From an uncultured Succinatimonas sp. (GTDB lineage: Bacteria > Pseudomonadota > Gammaproteobacteria > Enterobacterales > Succinivibrionaceae), in NCBI GenBank assembly GCA_900548485.1, contig URKL01000096.1, positions 1-7,012 of the forward strand: DNA of 7,012 bases, in the 5' to 3' direction. The translations under genes and the position numbers were made by a program. A model generated the notes under the pieces. That model was given only the letters and a program-made list of their open reading frames with translations, did not search any database and was not told where the DNA came from. Positions 1 through 5,904 of this stretch are shown one piece after another (position 1 is the first letter of the stretch; every line of letters starts with the position of its first letter).

Positions 1-1119
1 GATACAAAGGTTGAAGGTGATGATGATACCGAACTCTACAGCGCTTAAACCGCAACTTAAGGCAATCGGTAAGAAGATCGGAGTGAAGATCAATACAGCT
101 GGAGTGGTATCTAAGAAGGTACCAACAAACAGTAAGATGATATTGATGATGAGCATAATCACAATTGGATTATCACTTACACCTTTTAAGAGTTCACCTA
201 CAGCAGTCGGGATATTTACGAAAGAAATAACCCAAGACATGATGGAGGAAATACCGATTAAGAGGATGATAATACCGGTCATCTCAGCTGAGTCAGCATA
301 GATCTTAAGCAATTTCTTTATGTTAATAGAACGATAGATAAATGCTAAGACTAAAGAGTAAACTACTGCTACCACAGCACCCTCAGTTGCAGTGAAGGCA
401 CCTTGTACAATACCACCTATAACAATGATGATAAGCAGCAAGGACGGTACAGCATCAACTAAGATTTTAGTTGCTAATTGTAAAGTGATTTTCTGAGAAT
501 CAGGCTTGTAACCGAGTTTTTTAGCTAAGATACCAGCATAAACCATACAGCATACACCCCATAAAATACCCGGGACATAACCTGCTAAGAATAATGCAGC
601 AACAGAGGTACCACCTGAAACTAAAGCATAGGTGATAAGTACGTTAGATGGCGGAATCAAAAGACCGGTCGGAGCGGTAGCAATATTGATAGTAGCCATA
701 TAGTCAGTATCATAGCCTTCTTTAACAGCGATAGGACCAATGATGGTACCCATAGCTGAGGCAGCGGCTACACCAGAACCTGAAATAGCACCGAACATCA
801 TATTAGCCATGGCGTTAGTGTGGGCATAGCAACCTGGGAGTTTGCCTACACATAAACGAGCTAAGTTCATGAGTCTTAGGGCGATACCGCCTTGGTTCAT
901 GATATTACCGGCTAAGATAAAGAACGGAATTGCAATCAGGGTAAATACAGAAATACCAGTAAAGGTACGTTGAGCACCAGTCTGTAACATCATATTGAAG
1001 TCAAGTGCGATGGCACCGGCTGCAATAGAGGAAATGGCGATGGAGATGCAAATCGGCACTCCTAAAATCAATAAGCCAACCAAGACTAGGGCCATTACAA
1101 GGCCAACTGTAGCAGTCAT
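1..1119 (-). CDS. dctM: TRAP transporter large permease subunit DctM (3' end cut by window edge)
   Basis: This is the ion-coupled translocation subunit of a tripartite TRAP importer in the inner membrane. It works with DctQ and receives substrate from the DctP-type binding protein. The frame is open for 373 codons from the ATG at 1119 to the window edge, so about 50 residues are missing compared with the usual 425-430. The start MTATVGLVMALVLVGLLILG is a hydrophobic first helix. Further family signatures follow in order: IPFFILAGNIMNQGG, then a GAISGSGVAAASAMGTIIGP block, then TAPTGLLIPPSN, and near the cut FVGTFLDTTPAVLIFTPIFL. The last residues, FNLCI, stop just before the usual C-terminal TPP motif. 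The start is supported by an AGGAG ribosome binding site at 1127-1131. It is the last visible gene of dctPQM, 61 bp after dctQ, with a hairpin in the gap. Family assignment is firm; the substrate cannot be read from this subunit. Confidence 0.96.
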   Translation of the reverse strand, partial: MTATVGLVMALVLVGLLILGVPICISIAISSIAAGAIALDFNMMLQTGAQRTFTGISVFTLIAIPFFILAGNIMNQGGIALRLMNLARLCVGKLPGCYAHTNAMANMMFGAISGSGVAAASAMGTIIGPIAVKEGYDTDYMATINIATAPTGLLIPPSNVLITYALVSGGTSVAALFLAGYVPGILWGVCCMVYAGILAKKLGYKPDSQKITLQLATKILVDAVPSLLLIIIVIGGIVQGAFTATEGAVVAVVYSLVLAFIYRSINIKKLLKIYADSAEMTGIIILLIGISSIMSWVISFVNIPTAVGELLKGVSDNPIVIMLIINIILLFVGTFLDTTPAVLIFTPIFLPIALSCGLSAVEFGIIITFNLCI

Positions 1120-1135
1120 GTTTTTTCTCCTAATT

Positions 1136-1163
1136 TAAGGCAACAGCATTGAGTGTTGCCTTA
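1136..1163 (-). promoter_or_regulatory. Intercistronic hairpin between dctQ and dctM
   Basis: TAAGGCAACA and TGTTGCCTTA form perfect 10-bp arms around an 8-nt loop. The structure sits 17 nt after the dctQ stop, and its base lies 4 nt before the dctM AGGAG ribosome binding site. No U-run follows it on the minus strand, so it does not look like a terminator. Plausible roles are protection of the dctPQ mRNA from 3' exonucleases, or setting the ratio of DctM to DctQ. The structure is seen directly; the role is inferred. Confidence 0.7.
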
Positions 1164-1180
1164 CTTTGGTTATATTTTTA

Positions 1181-1696
1181 TTATGATTCAGAAACACTGA
1201 CGCCAATATATTTATCAACATCAGGAGAGTTTAAGATTTTGAATAAGTCAGCAATATTCAGAATGCTGTAGATAAGCATCAATAAGCCTGAGATAGGCAG
1301 TACAGAGTACATAAAGCCCATACTAATACCTAAAGAAGCAGTAACCTGGGTGGCATTCTGAATTGACATAATATAGCCGCCGTAAATTAGGAGCAAAACT
1401 GCAGTTAGCAATATCAAAGTCTCACTGAACAGATCCAAATAGACGCGGTTTTTACCTGTGAATTTGCTTGCAAAGAAGGACATGCAAAGATGGCCTCTTT
1501 TGCCAAAAACATAAGCTGCAGATAAAATTGACAACCAAGTGAAGCTGTAAGTTACTAATTCCTCAGAGATAGTACTCGGTGAGTTGAAAAAGTAACGTGT
1601 GACAATCTGGTAGGTACCAACAATAGTCATCTCTAAAAATAGGATTACGTTGATTACCACCAAACATTTATCTAAAATTTTTCTAATGCCTTGCAT
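1181..1696 (-). CDS. dctQ: TRAP transporter small permease subunit DctQ
   Basis: This is the small membrane subunit of the TRAP importer, which pairs with DctM and helps dock the loaded binding protein. At 171 residues it has the family's usual size and four hydrophobic segments at about 11-31, 50-66, 90-110 and 124-148. The conserved DctQ pattern is visible: two acidic residues E45-E46 before the second helix, W54 in SFTWLSILSA, then KRGHL at 66-70 (the family's R..H element). The N-terminus is short and basic, with no cleavable signal. The ATG start has a GGAG site 5 nt upstream. The gene begins 27 bp after the dctP stop and is followed by a hairpin and dctM, so the three are very likely co-transcribed. 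DctQ sequences diverge widely, so the call rests on topology, the few conserved residues and above all its place between dctP and dctM. Confidence 0.94.
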   Translation of the reverse strand: MQGIRKILDKCLVVINVILFLEMTIVGTYQIVTRYFFNSPSTISEELVTYSFTWLSILSAAYVFGKRGHLCMSFFASKFTGKNRVYLDLFSETLILLTAVLLLIYGGYIMSIQNATQVTASLGISMGFMYSVLPISGLLMLIYSILNIADLFKILNSPDVDKYIGVSVSES

Positions 1697-1723
1697 AATT
1701 GCTCCAAAATTTAGAATAGGAGA

Positions 1724-2728
1724 TTACTGATGAGCGGCGTTATAAGCAGAAGCAGCGTCGTAAATCTCTTTCATAGCAGGATTATCTTTGAGTAACTGCT
1801 CATGTAAAGGTAATACCTTCTCACGGAACTCATTAGCATCAACATCGATGAACTCTACACCCATCTGAATGGCCTTAGCCTTAGCATCGTCAACACTCTT
1901 GTGCCATGCTGCAAATTCAGCTTCCTGAGCAACCTTAGCGGCATCTTCAAAGACCTTACGATCTTCAGCTGATAACTTGTCTAAGAATACCTGAGAACCT
2001 ACAACGATATCTGGGCACATCTGGTGACCGTCATAAGAGAAGTACTTGCAAACCTCACCATGCTTCTGATCAGTTAAAGCCAACTCGTTGTTTTCAGCAC
2101 CATCGATAACACCTTGTTGTAAGGCAGAATAAACCTCGCCGAAACTCATAGGAGTTGCTGCAGCGCCGAAAGCATTCATCATTGCGACATTGGTAGGACC
2201 TGCTTGAACACGGAATTTCTTGCCTTCTAAGTCGGCTACAGATTTAATCGGAGTCTTAGAGTAGAAGTTACGAGTACCAGCGGTAAAGGCTGCCATAGCG
2301 GTAAAACCATCAGCCTTAGCATTGACAGATAATTTCTTTAAAACCTCTGGATCAGAGATAAATCCTTCATAAGCCTTTTCTGAGGTAAAGAGGTATGGAA
2401 CGGAAAATACTGCATAGATCTTGTCGAAGGCTTCGATATTAGCAGTAGATACAGATAAGAACTGTACAGAACCCTGCTTGATAAGCTCTAATACCTTCTC
2501 ATTAGCACCTAAGGAACCGTTAGGGAAGATCTGAACTTCATACTTATCTCCAAGATTCTTCTCAATGTAGTCTTTGAAAGCTACAAAGCCGAGATGATCT
2601 GGGTGAGTATCGGTTTGAGTGTGGGAGATACGTACTAAGGTTTTAGCATCTTCACCACAGCCAGTTAAAGCGAAAGTTGAAGCCGTAGCGATGGCGGCAG
2701 CCAGACCTAACATTTTATACATACGCAT
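1724..2728 (-). CDS. dctP: TRAP transporter substrate-binding protein DctP (probable lipoprotein, sugar-acid type)
   Basis: This is the extracytoplasmic solute receptor that captures a carboxylate substrate and delivers it to DctQM. At 334 residues it has typical length. The N-terminus has a signal sequence ending in the lipobox LTGC with Cys24, predicting a lipid anchor rather than a free periplasmic protein. Mature-domain landmarks are SHTQTDTHPDHLGF near 35-48, FPNGSLG at 68-74, GTRNFYSKTP at 151-160, GKKFRVQAGP at 169-178 with the nearly invariant ligand-binding Arg173, PMSFGEVYSALQQGVIDG at 193-210, and ENN at 212-214. Arg173, Glu212 and Asn213/214 match the pocket signature of sugar-acid-binding TRAP receptors such as YiaO-like proteins; the exact ligand is inference. 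The ATG at 2728 has an AGGA site 8 nt upstream (2737-2740). It is the first gene of dctPQM, behind a long leader with two candidate promoters. Confidence 0.96.
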   Translation of the reverse strand: MRMYKMLGLAAAIATASTFALTGCGEDAKTLVRISHTQTDTHPDHLGFVAFKDYIEKNLGDKYEVQIFPNGSLGANEKVLELIKQGSVQFLSVSTANIEAFDKIYAVFSVPYLFTSEKAYEGFISDPEVLKKLSVNAKADGFTAMAAFTAGTRNFYSKTPIKSVADLEGKKFRVQAGPTNVAMMNAFGAAATPMSFGEVYSALQQGVIDGAENNELALTDQKHGEVCKYFSYDGHQMCPDIVVGSQVFLDKLSAEDRKVFEDAAKVAQEAEFAAWHKSVDDAKAKAIQMGVEFIDVDANEFREKVLPLHEQLLKDNPAMKEIYDAASAYNAAHQ

Positions 2729-2765
2729 ATTTGTTGTCCTATACCTTTGTTTACTAAGTAAGCCA

Positions 2766-2786
2766 ATCTCTTTCTTTTTGAGAGAT
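2766..2786 (-). promoter_or_regulatory. Small hairpin in the dctP leader
   Basis: ATCTCT and AGAGAT form a perfect 6-bp stem with a 9-nt A-rich loop on the transcribed strand. It ends about 25 nt before the dctP AGGA ribosome binding site. It is short enough to occur by chance in AT-rich DNA. Confidence 0.3.
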
Positions 2787-2830
2787 CATTTTTTAACAGA
2801 GACGATAAATTTTTGTCATCTTTATTGTGA

Positions 2831-2866
2831 ATCTTGAATAGTATTTTTTTATCTACCATTCAAGAT
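2831..2866 (-). promoter_or_regulatory. 13-bp stem-loop in the dctP 5' leader
   Basis: On the transcribed strand the arms ATCTTGAATGGTA and TACTATTCAAGAT pair over 13 positions around a 10-nt loop rich in A. Twelve pairs are Watson-Crick and one is G-U. On the opposite strand the same position would be an A-C mismatch, so the structure favours a minus-strand RNA. It is followed by no U-run and is not a terminator. Its first base coincides with the start site expected from the proximal promoter, so it could be a 5'-terminal hairpin that stabilises the dctPQM mRNA. A DNA operator for a dimeric regulator is the alternative. Confidence 0.6.
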
Positions 2867-2872
2867 AGATGC

Positions 2873-2901
2873 ATTATACAGGTAGTCATTTTAATAAAAT
2901 G
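2873..2901 (-). promoter_or_regulatory. Candidate proximal promoter of dctPQM (P2)
   Basis: A perfect TATAAT lies at 2878-2873 on the minus strand. With a 17-bp spacer the -35 position reads CATTTT, a poor match, which suggests dependence on an activator. The expected start is near 2866, giving a leader of about 138 nt before the dctP ATG. A CRP-like sequence sits at the position of a class II activator site. Confidence 0.5.
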
Positions 2902-2915
2902 TGTACTTGACCGCA
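2900..2915 (-). promoter_or_regulatory. CRP-like site centred at -41.5 of the proximal dctP promoter
   Basis: Read on the plus strand this is TGTGTACTTGACCGCA, which matches the CRP consensus TGTGA-N6-TCACA at 7 of 10 positions and is flanked by A/T runs as good CRP sites are. Its centre (2907.5) lies exactly 41.5 bp upstream of the start expected from the TATAAT at 2878-2873, the classical class II geometry. The match is imperfect, so spacing carries much of the case. Confidence 0.35.
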
Positions 2916-2935
2916 AATTTTAAAAAACTTGATTA

Positions 2936-2947
2936 CTAGTATACATG
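2936..2947. promoter_or_regulatory. GTATAC-centred operator-like site at the distal dctP promoter start
   Basis: CTAGTATACATG has a palindromic GTATAC core and differs from the perfect palindrome at 3203-3214 at only two positions. It begins right after the distal -10 box and covers the expected start site (about 2941), where a bound repressor would block initiation. GntR-family (FadR-type) regulators, which often control sugar-acid transporters, use GT-N-N-AC-type palindromes; assigning that family here is inference. Confidence 0.35.
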
Positions 2948-2975
2948 ATTATAAATTTTTCATCTAAATTGTAAA
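2948..2975 (-). promoter_or_regulatory. Candidate distal promoter of dctPQM (P1)
   Basis: On the minus strand TTTACA (2975-2970) is followed after 16 bp by a perfect TATAAT (2953-2948). This gives 5 of 6 and 6 of 6 matches to the sigma-70 boxes, the best pair in the intergenic region. The expected start is near 2941, giving a leader of about 213 nt. Chance boxes are common in DNA this AT-rich, but position and strand fit dctP. Confidence 0.55.
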
Positions 2976-3127
2976 GAAATAATAAAATTTTGTTAAAAAT
3001 TAAGATGTTAATTTTATGCAAATAAATTTGAAATAAAAGATATTGTTCTTTAATACAGAACGAGTGGTTTTATCGGTAACATTTTTTTTAGCAAAAGATA
3101 TGATCTATTATGTAAGAAAATGTGAGG

Positions 3128-3141
3128 TTTGTATTTACAAA
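3128..3141. repeat. Inverted repeat TTTGTA-TT-TACAAA
   Basis: These are perfect 6-bp arms with a 2-bp spacer. The half-sites resemble those of the palindrome at 3203-3214 (CTTGTA/TACAAG), but the centre is 2 bp wider, so the same dimeric protein would not obviously bind both. It may be chance in AT-rich DNA. Confidence 0.3.
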
Positions 3142-3202
3142 ATGTATTAAATAACGGTTTGAAAAAAATTTTTGTTTGACAGATCAGATCAATTTTTAAC
3201 AT

Positions 3203-3214
3203 CTTGTATACAAG
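3203..3214. promoter_or_regulatory. Perfect 12-bp palindrome CTTGTATACAAG
   Basis: This is an uninterrupted 12-bp palindrome with the same GTATAC core as the site over the distal dctP promoter, and the two centres are 267 bp apart. It lies far upstream of either candidate promoter, so it could be an auxiliary operator (looping) or belong to another transcript. The symmetry is seen directly; operator function is inferred. Confidence 0.4.
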
Positions 3215-3279
3215 CTTTTTTGAGATGGAAAAATTTTTTAAAGTAGATCACAGTTTTAAAATTCTTAAAAGATGAAAGC

Positions 3280-3314
3280 AAAAAAAAAGCGAAATGCTTA
3301 TGCATTTCGCTTTT
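3280..3314 (-). terminator. Rho-independent terminator of the asnS operon
   Basis: On the minus strand AAAAGCGAAATGC and GCATTTCGCTTTT form a perfect 13-bp stem with a 4-nt loop. The run of U (nine in all, four of them in the stem) continues past it. It starts 29 nt after the asnS stop. Read in the plus direction the hairpin is followed only by four T then AAATAA, so it acts mainly on leftward transcription. Confidence 0.93.
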
Positions 3315-3343
3315 AAATAATCTTAAAAAATATTTTCTAAAAT

Positions 3344-4744
3344 TTAGAATTCAGCAGATTTAGGAGTTCTTGGGAATGGAATAGCGTCACGAACGTTACC
3401 TACACCGGTTACGTAAACTACTAAACGCTCAAATCCCAAACCAAAGCCTGAGTGAGGTACAGAACCATAACGGCGTAAATCACGGTACCACCAGTAAACA
3501 TCCTTGTTTAAACCGGTTTCTTCCATGCGTTTATCTAAGACTTCAAGACGATCCTCACGCTGAGAACCACCGATGATCTCGCCAATACCAGGAGCTAAAA
3601 CATCCATTGCAGCTACAGTCTTGCCATCGTCATTGAGCTTCATATAGAAGGCCTTAATGTCCTTAGGATAGTTTTTAACTACAACAGGGGACTTAAAGTA
3701 TTCCTCAGCTAAGTATCTCTCGTGTTCTGACTGTAGATCGATACCCCATTTAACAGGATACTCAAACTTCTTACCACAATTTTGTAAGATTTCTACAGCT
3801 TTGGTGTAATCAACTTGAGCAAAATCAGAGTTAATAAAATCTTCTAAACGCTTAATTGCATTTTTATCTACACGTTCAACGATAAATTCTAAGTCGTCAC
3901 GACGTAACTCTAAAACGGTTTTAAAGACAAACTTTAACATTTGCTCAGCAACACCGGCACAACCATCTAAATCGGTGAAAGCCATCTCAGGCTCACACAT
4001 CCAAAACTCAGATAAGTGTCTGGTGGTATTGGAATTTTCAGCTCTAAAGGTAGGTCCAAAGGTATAGCATTTGCTAAAAGCACTTGCATAGGTCTCGACT
4101 TCTAGCTGACCTGATACAGTCATATAAGCATGTTTACCAAAGAAATCTTCGGAGTAATCAACGTTACCTTTATCATCTTTAGGTAAGTTGTTGAGATCTA
4201 AATTAGTAATGGTGAACATTTCACCGGCACCTTCACAGTCAGAGGATGTGATAAGTGGGGTGGATACCCACATAAAGCCCTGAGACTGGAAGAAAGTGTG
4301 AATTGCATAAGCTAAGGTATTGCGAATACGCATTACAGCGCCCATTAAATTAGTACGCGGACGCAAGTGGGCATATTCACGCAGATATTCAACACTATGG
4401 CGTTTAGCGCTCATAGGATAAGTATCAGGGTTTTCGACAAAGCCTAAAACTTTAACAGAAGAGGCGGTGATTTCATAATCCTGTCCCTTACCTTCGGAGG
4501 CTTTTAAAATACCTTCAACAACTACTGAACAACCAGTAGTGAGTTTTAATATTTCGCTTTCATAATTTTCTAAGCTCTGAGGAGCGATGACCTGAACATT
4601 ATTAAAGCAGGAACCATCATTTACTGCTAAAAAAGAAAAGCCAGCTTTTGAATCGCGACGAGTACGGATCCATCCGGCTAAAGTGACAGAGCTACCGACG
4701 GCAATGCTACCGTCTAAAATTGCTTTTGCGCTACTAAGACTCAT
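3344..4744 (-). CDS. asnS: Asparagine--tRNA ligase (AsnRS, class IIb)
   Basis: This cytoplasmic enzyme activates asparagine with ATP and charges tRNA-Asn. It has 466 residues, the same length as the E. coli enzyme, and aligns with it by eye along its whole length. An N-terminal OB-fold anticodon-binding domain spans about 15-100, with [16 protein letters not shown] at 24-39. The class II catalytic core follows: motif 1 around FMWVSTPLI at 157-165, motif 2 from [16 protein letters not shown] at 233-248 with Arg234, and motif 3 GFGLGFER at 433-440 with Arg440. [11 protein letters not shown] at 210-220 is the conserved substrate-pocket region. The ATG has an AGGA site 6 nt upstream and comes 12 bp after the upstream gene's stop. 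With no room for a separate promoter, asnS is probably transcribed with the two envelope-protein genes before it. A strong terminator follows. Confidence 0.99.
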   Translation of the reverse strand: MSLSSAKAILDGSIAVGSSVTLAGWIRTRRDSKAGFSFLAVNDGSCFNNVQVIAPQSLENYESEILKLTTGCSVVVEGILKASEGKGQDYEITASSVKVLGFVENPDTYPMSAKRHSVEYLREYAHLRPRTNLMGAVMRIRNTLAYAIHTFFQSQGFMWVSTPLITSSDCEGAGEMFTITNLDLNNLPKDDKGNVDYSEDFFGKHAYMTVSGQLEVETYASAFSKCYTFGPTFRAENSNTTRHLSEFWMCEPEMAFTDLDGCAGVAEQMLKFVFKTVLELRRDDLEFIVERVDKNAIKRLEDFINSDFAQVDYTKAVEILQNCGKKFEYPVKWGIDLQSEHERYLAEEYFKSPVVVKNYPKDIKAFYMKLNDDGKTVAAMDVLAPGIGEIIGGSQREDRLEVLDKRMEETGLNKDVYWWYRDLRRYGSVPHSGFGLGFERLVVYVTGVGNVRDAIPFPRTPKSAEF

Positions 4745-4756
4745 GTTATTTCCTGA

Positions 4757-5290
4757 TTATTTTTTATCTACAATCAATTGATTTTTGTATTCTTCGTCTA
4801 AATGACCTGCATAGGTATGAATAACAAACATACCACGAGGACGTTTACCTTTGATATCGACAACTAAAGCCGGAAGCTTTTTAGTTTTTTGCTCATCTAA
4901 GAAATGGCGGATTTCATGAGCTACAGATTCACCGGCAAAACGACTTTCGATAGAAAGTTCTCGTCCATCATCCAATTTAATAGAACCTCTTACAATAGTA
5001 ATACCATGGTTAGGATCGATAGATTCGACCACGCCTACAGTATGCATACCAGTGCTATAGAGGATCTTGGTATGGGCATAGATAAAGAAACTTTTAACAG
5101 CCATGATGGCAAATAAGATTACAAAGAAATATTGTAACCAAGGTTGCTGACCACCTGAGGCCTCATAAACTTTGAAGGCTAAAACAATGGCAATGCCGGT
5201 GATGAATGCATAAATTAAGCCAAAAATAAGTTGTGCGACACCGACACGAGGCTCAAAAGATTGAGCTCGACGATTATTCACCTGTGGCAT
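4757..5290 (-). CDS. Two-TM membrane protein of unknown function
   Basis: I do not recognise a named family. The 177-residue protein has a polar, basic N-terminus (MPQVNNRRAQSFEPR), two hydrophobic segments at about 17-40 and 53-72, and a soluble C-terminal part of about 100 residues. That part looks beta-rich, with alternating stretches such as GVVESIDPNHGITIVRGSI (86-104) and LVVDIKGKRPRGMFVIHTY (142-160). The layout of two helices followed by a small beta domain recalls DUF3592-type proteins, but I see no decisive motif. A short loop between the helices suggests both termini lie in the cytoplasm. The ATG at 5290 lies inside the end of the lipoprotein gene (17-bp overlap) and has GAGGGA upstream, so translation is probably coupled. 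asnS starts 12 bp downstream. Confidence 0.85.
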   Translation of the reverse strand: MPQVNNRRAQSFEPRVGVAQLIFGLIYAFITGIAIVLAFKVYEASGGQQPWLQYFFVILFAIMAVKSFFIYAHTKILYSTGMHTVGVVESIDPNHGITIVRGSIKLDDGRELSIESRFAGESVAHEIRHFLDEQKTKKLPALVVDIKGKRPRGMFVIHTYAGHLDEEYKNQLIVDKK

Positions 5291-5744
5291 GGATTAGTCC
5301 CTCATAAACATCATGTTGATTTAAAAAATCTTTATCTTTGTCATCGACAATTTTTAAGTCTAATTCAGCCTTACCTTGAAGTTTAAGCATAGGCGATAAA
5401 GTTAAAGATGCTGATGAAACCTTAGGCAATAAATTGGCCGGTACAAATTGGATATATTTATTGTCATGGCGTGGTGGAATTAACATATCATCAGTGTCAA
5501 AACTAAAGGCTGATGCTTGCTTATTGTTGATATAAACTTTGATATCAATGTTCTCAACTGGCAAAGGCTCTGGGGTATTGTGTCTTACGGTATAGTGGAC
5601 ATTAAATCCCTGAACATTATTTTCAGTGGCAAAGGTGAGATCGGTAATTTTTAATTGAGGTTTTTGCACACCGTCAGGTAATGATGAACAGGCTGTTACA
5701 AATACAGCATTTATAGCAAGCAATAAAAACAGAAATTTCTTCAT
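5274..5744 (-). CDS. LEA14/WHy-like lipoprotein
   Basis: This is a 156-residue lipoprotein. The signal sequence ends in the lipobox VTAC with Cys19 followed by Ser-Ser, which by the +2 rule points to the outer membrane. The mature part (about 30-135) has the look of a LEA type 2/WHy domain: LKITDLTF at 31-38, an NVQGFNVHYTVRHNTPEPLP stretch at 43-62, then IDIKVYINNKQAS at 66-78, and an IPP turn at 89-91 before the next strands. Such domains are small beta-sandwiches found in stress-related lipoproteins; a molecular role is not established. It is the first gene of the asnS unit and overlaps the next gene by 17 bp. The start shows no good Shine-Dalgarno sequence (only AAGAACG about 10 nt away), yet the lipobox at the right distance supports it. 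A 10-bp hairpin lies 20 nt upstream. Confidence 0.85.
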   Translation of the reverse strand: MKKFLFLLLAINAVFVTACSSLPDGVQKPQLKITDLTFATENNVQGFNVHYTVRHNTPEPLPVENIDIKVYINNKQASAFSFDTDDMLIPPRHDNKYIQFVPANLLPKVSSASLTLSPMLKLQGKAELDLKIVDDKDKDFLNQHDVYEGLIHATGE

Positions 5745-5764
5745 AATAAAAACGTTCTTAAACC

Positions 5765-5791
5765 ATGCTTTAAATTAGGACTTTAAAGCAT
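5765..5791 (-). promoter_or_regulatory. Hairpin in the leader of the lipoprotein-asnS operon
   Basis: ATGCTTTAAA and TTTAAAGCAT form a perfect 10-bp stem with a 7-nt loop. It ends 20 nt before the first ATG of the operon, inside the predicted leader. No clean U-run follows on the minus strand (GGTTTAAGAACG comes next), so it is a poor terminator. It could affect mRNA stability or translation of the first gene, which lacks a clear ribosome binding site. Confidence 0.55.
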
Positions 5792-5818
5792 CGTTACGGA
5801 TAAAAGTATTAAGAATTA

Positions 5819-5863
5819 TTTATAATAATTAACACTTTTTAGTTAAACTTAGTCGTTATTATA
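5819..5863 (-). promoter_or_regulatory. Candidate promoters of the lipoprotein-asnS operon
   Basis: Two minus-strand options overlap here. One is TTTAAC (5847-5842) with a 17-bp spacer to TATAAA (5824-5819), predicting a start near 5812 and a leader of about 68 nt. The other is a perfect TATAAT (5863-5858) without a good -35. I cannot choose between them from sequence. Confidence 0.4.
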
Positions 5864-5904
5864 CGCTAAGGATACTAAAAAATGCACGAGGCCAAAGATA
5901 GTCT

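Larger units (their letters stand above)
2729..3343. other. 615-bp AT-rich intergenic control region without a gene
   Basis: This stretch separates the end of the asnS operon from dctP. I find no convincing coding frame on either strand. The right end holds the asnS terminator and the left half holds candidate promoters, operator-like palindromes and leader hairpins for dctPQM, each listed separately. The middle part (about 2980-3120) is very AT-rich and I see nothing specific in it. Confidence 0.8.

Noticed and set aside
11..301. Open frame of 96 codons on the plus strand
   Set aside because: It lies entirely opposite dctM, whose family motifs are clear on the minus strand. Its translation has no recognisable domain or supporting ribosome binding site.
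1702..1722. CTCC/GGAG pairing that could mask the dctQ ribosome binding site
   Set aside because: It is only a 4-bp stem with a 13-nt loop, easily expected by chance next to a purine-rich ribosome binding site.
2619..2837. Open frame of 72 codons on the plus strand across the dctP start
   Set aside because: It overlaps the dctP signal-peptide region and leader on the opposite strand, has no family resemblance, and is better explained as a shadow.
3176..3314. Possible plus-strand small RNA starting after TTGACA at 3176-3181 and ending at the hairpin at 3285-3314
   Set aside because: The -35 box is perfect, but no good -10 lies at 16-18 bp; TAACAT sits at 15 bp and TATACA at 25 bp. The hairpin has only a broken T-run in this direction.
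4904..5116. Open frame of 70 codons on the plus strand
   Set aside because: It is antisense to the two-TM protein gene, which fits its operon with an overlap and a ribosome binding site. Nothing supports this frame.
5877..5904. Terminator after the two-cysteine protein gene, suggested by a run of six U
   Set aside because: Only about three base pairs (GAG/CTC) can form before the U-run, so no stable stem supports it. Transcription may continue into the next operon.
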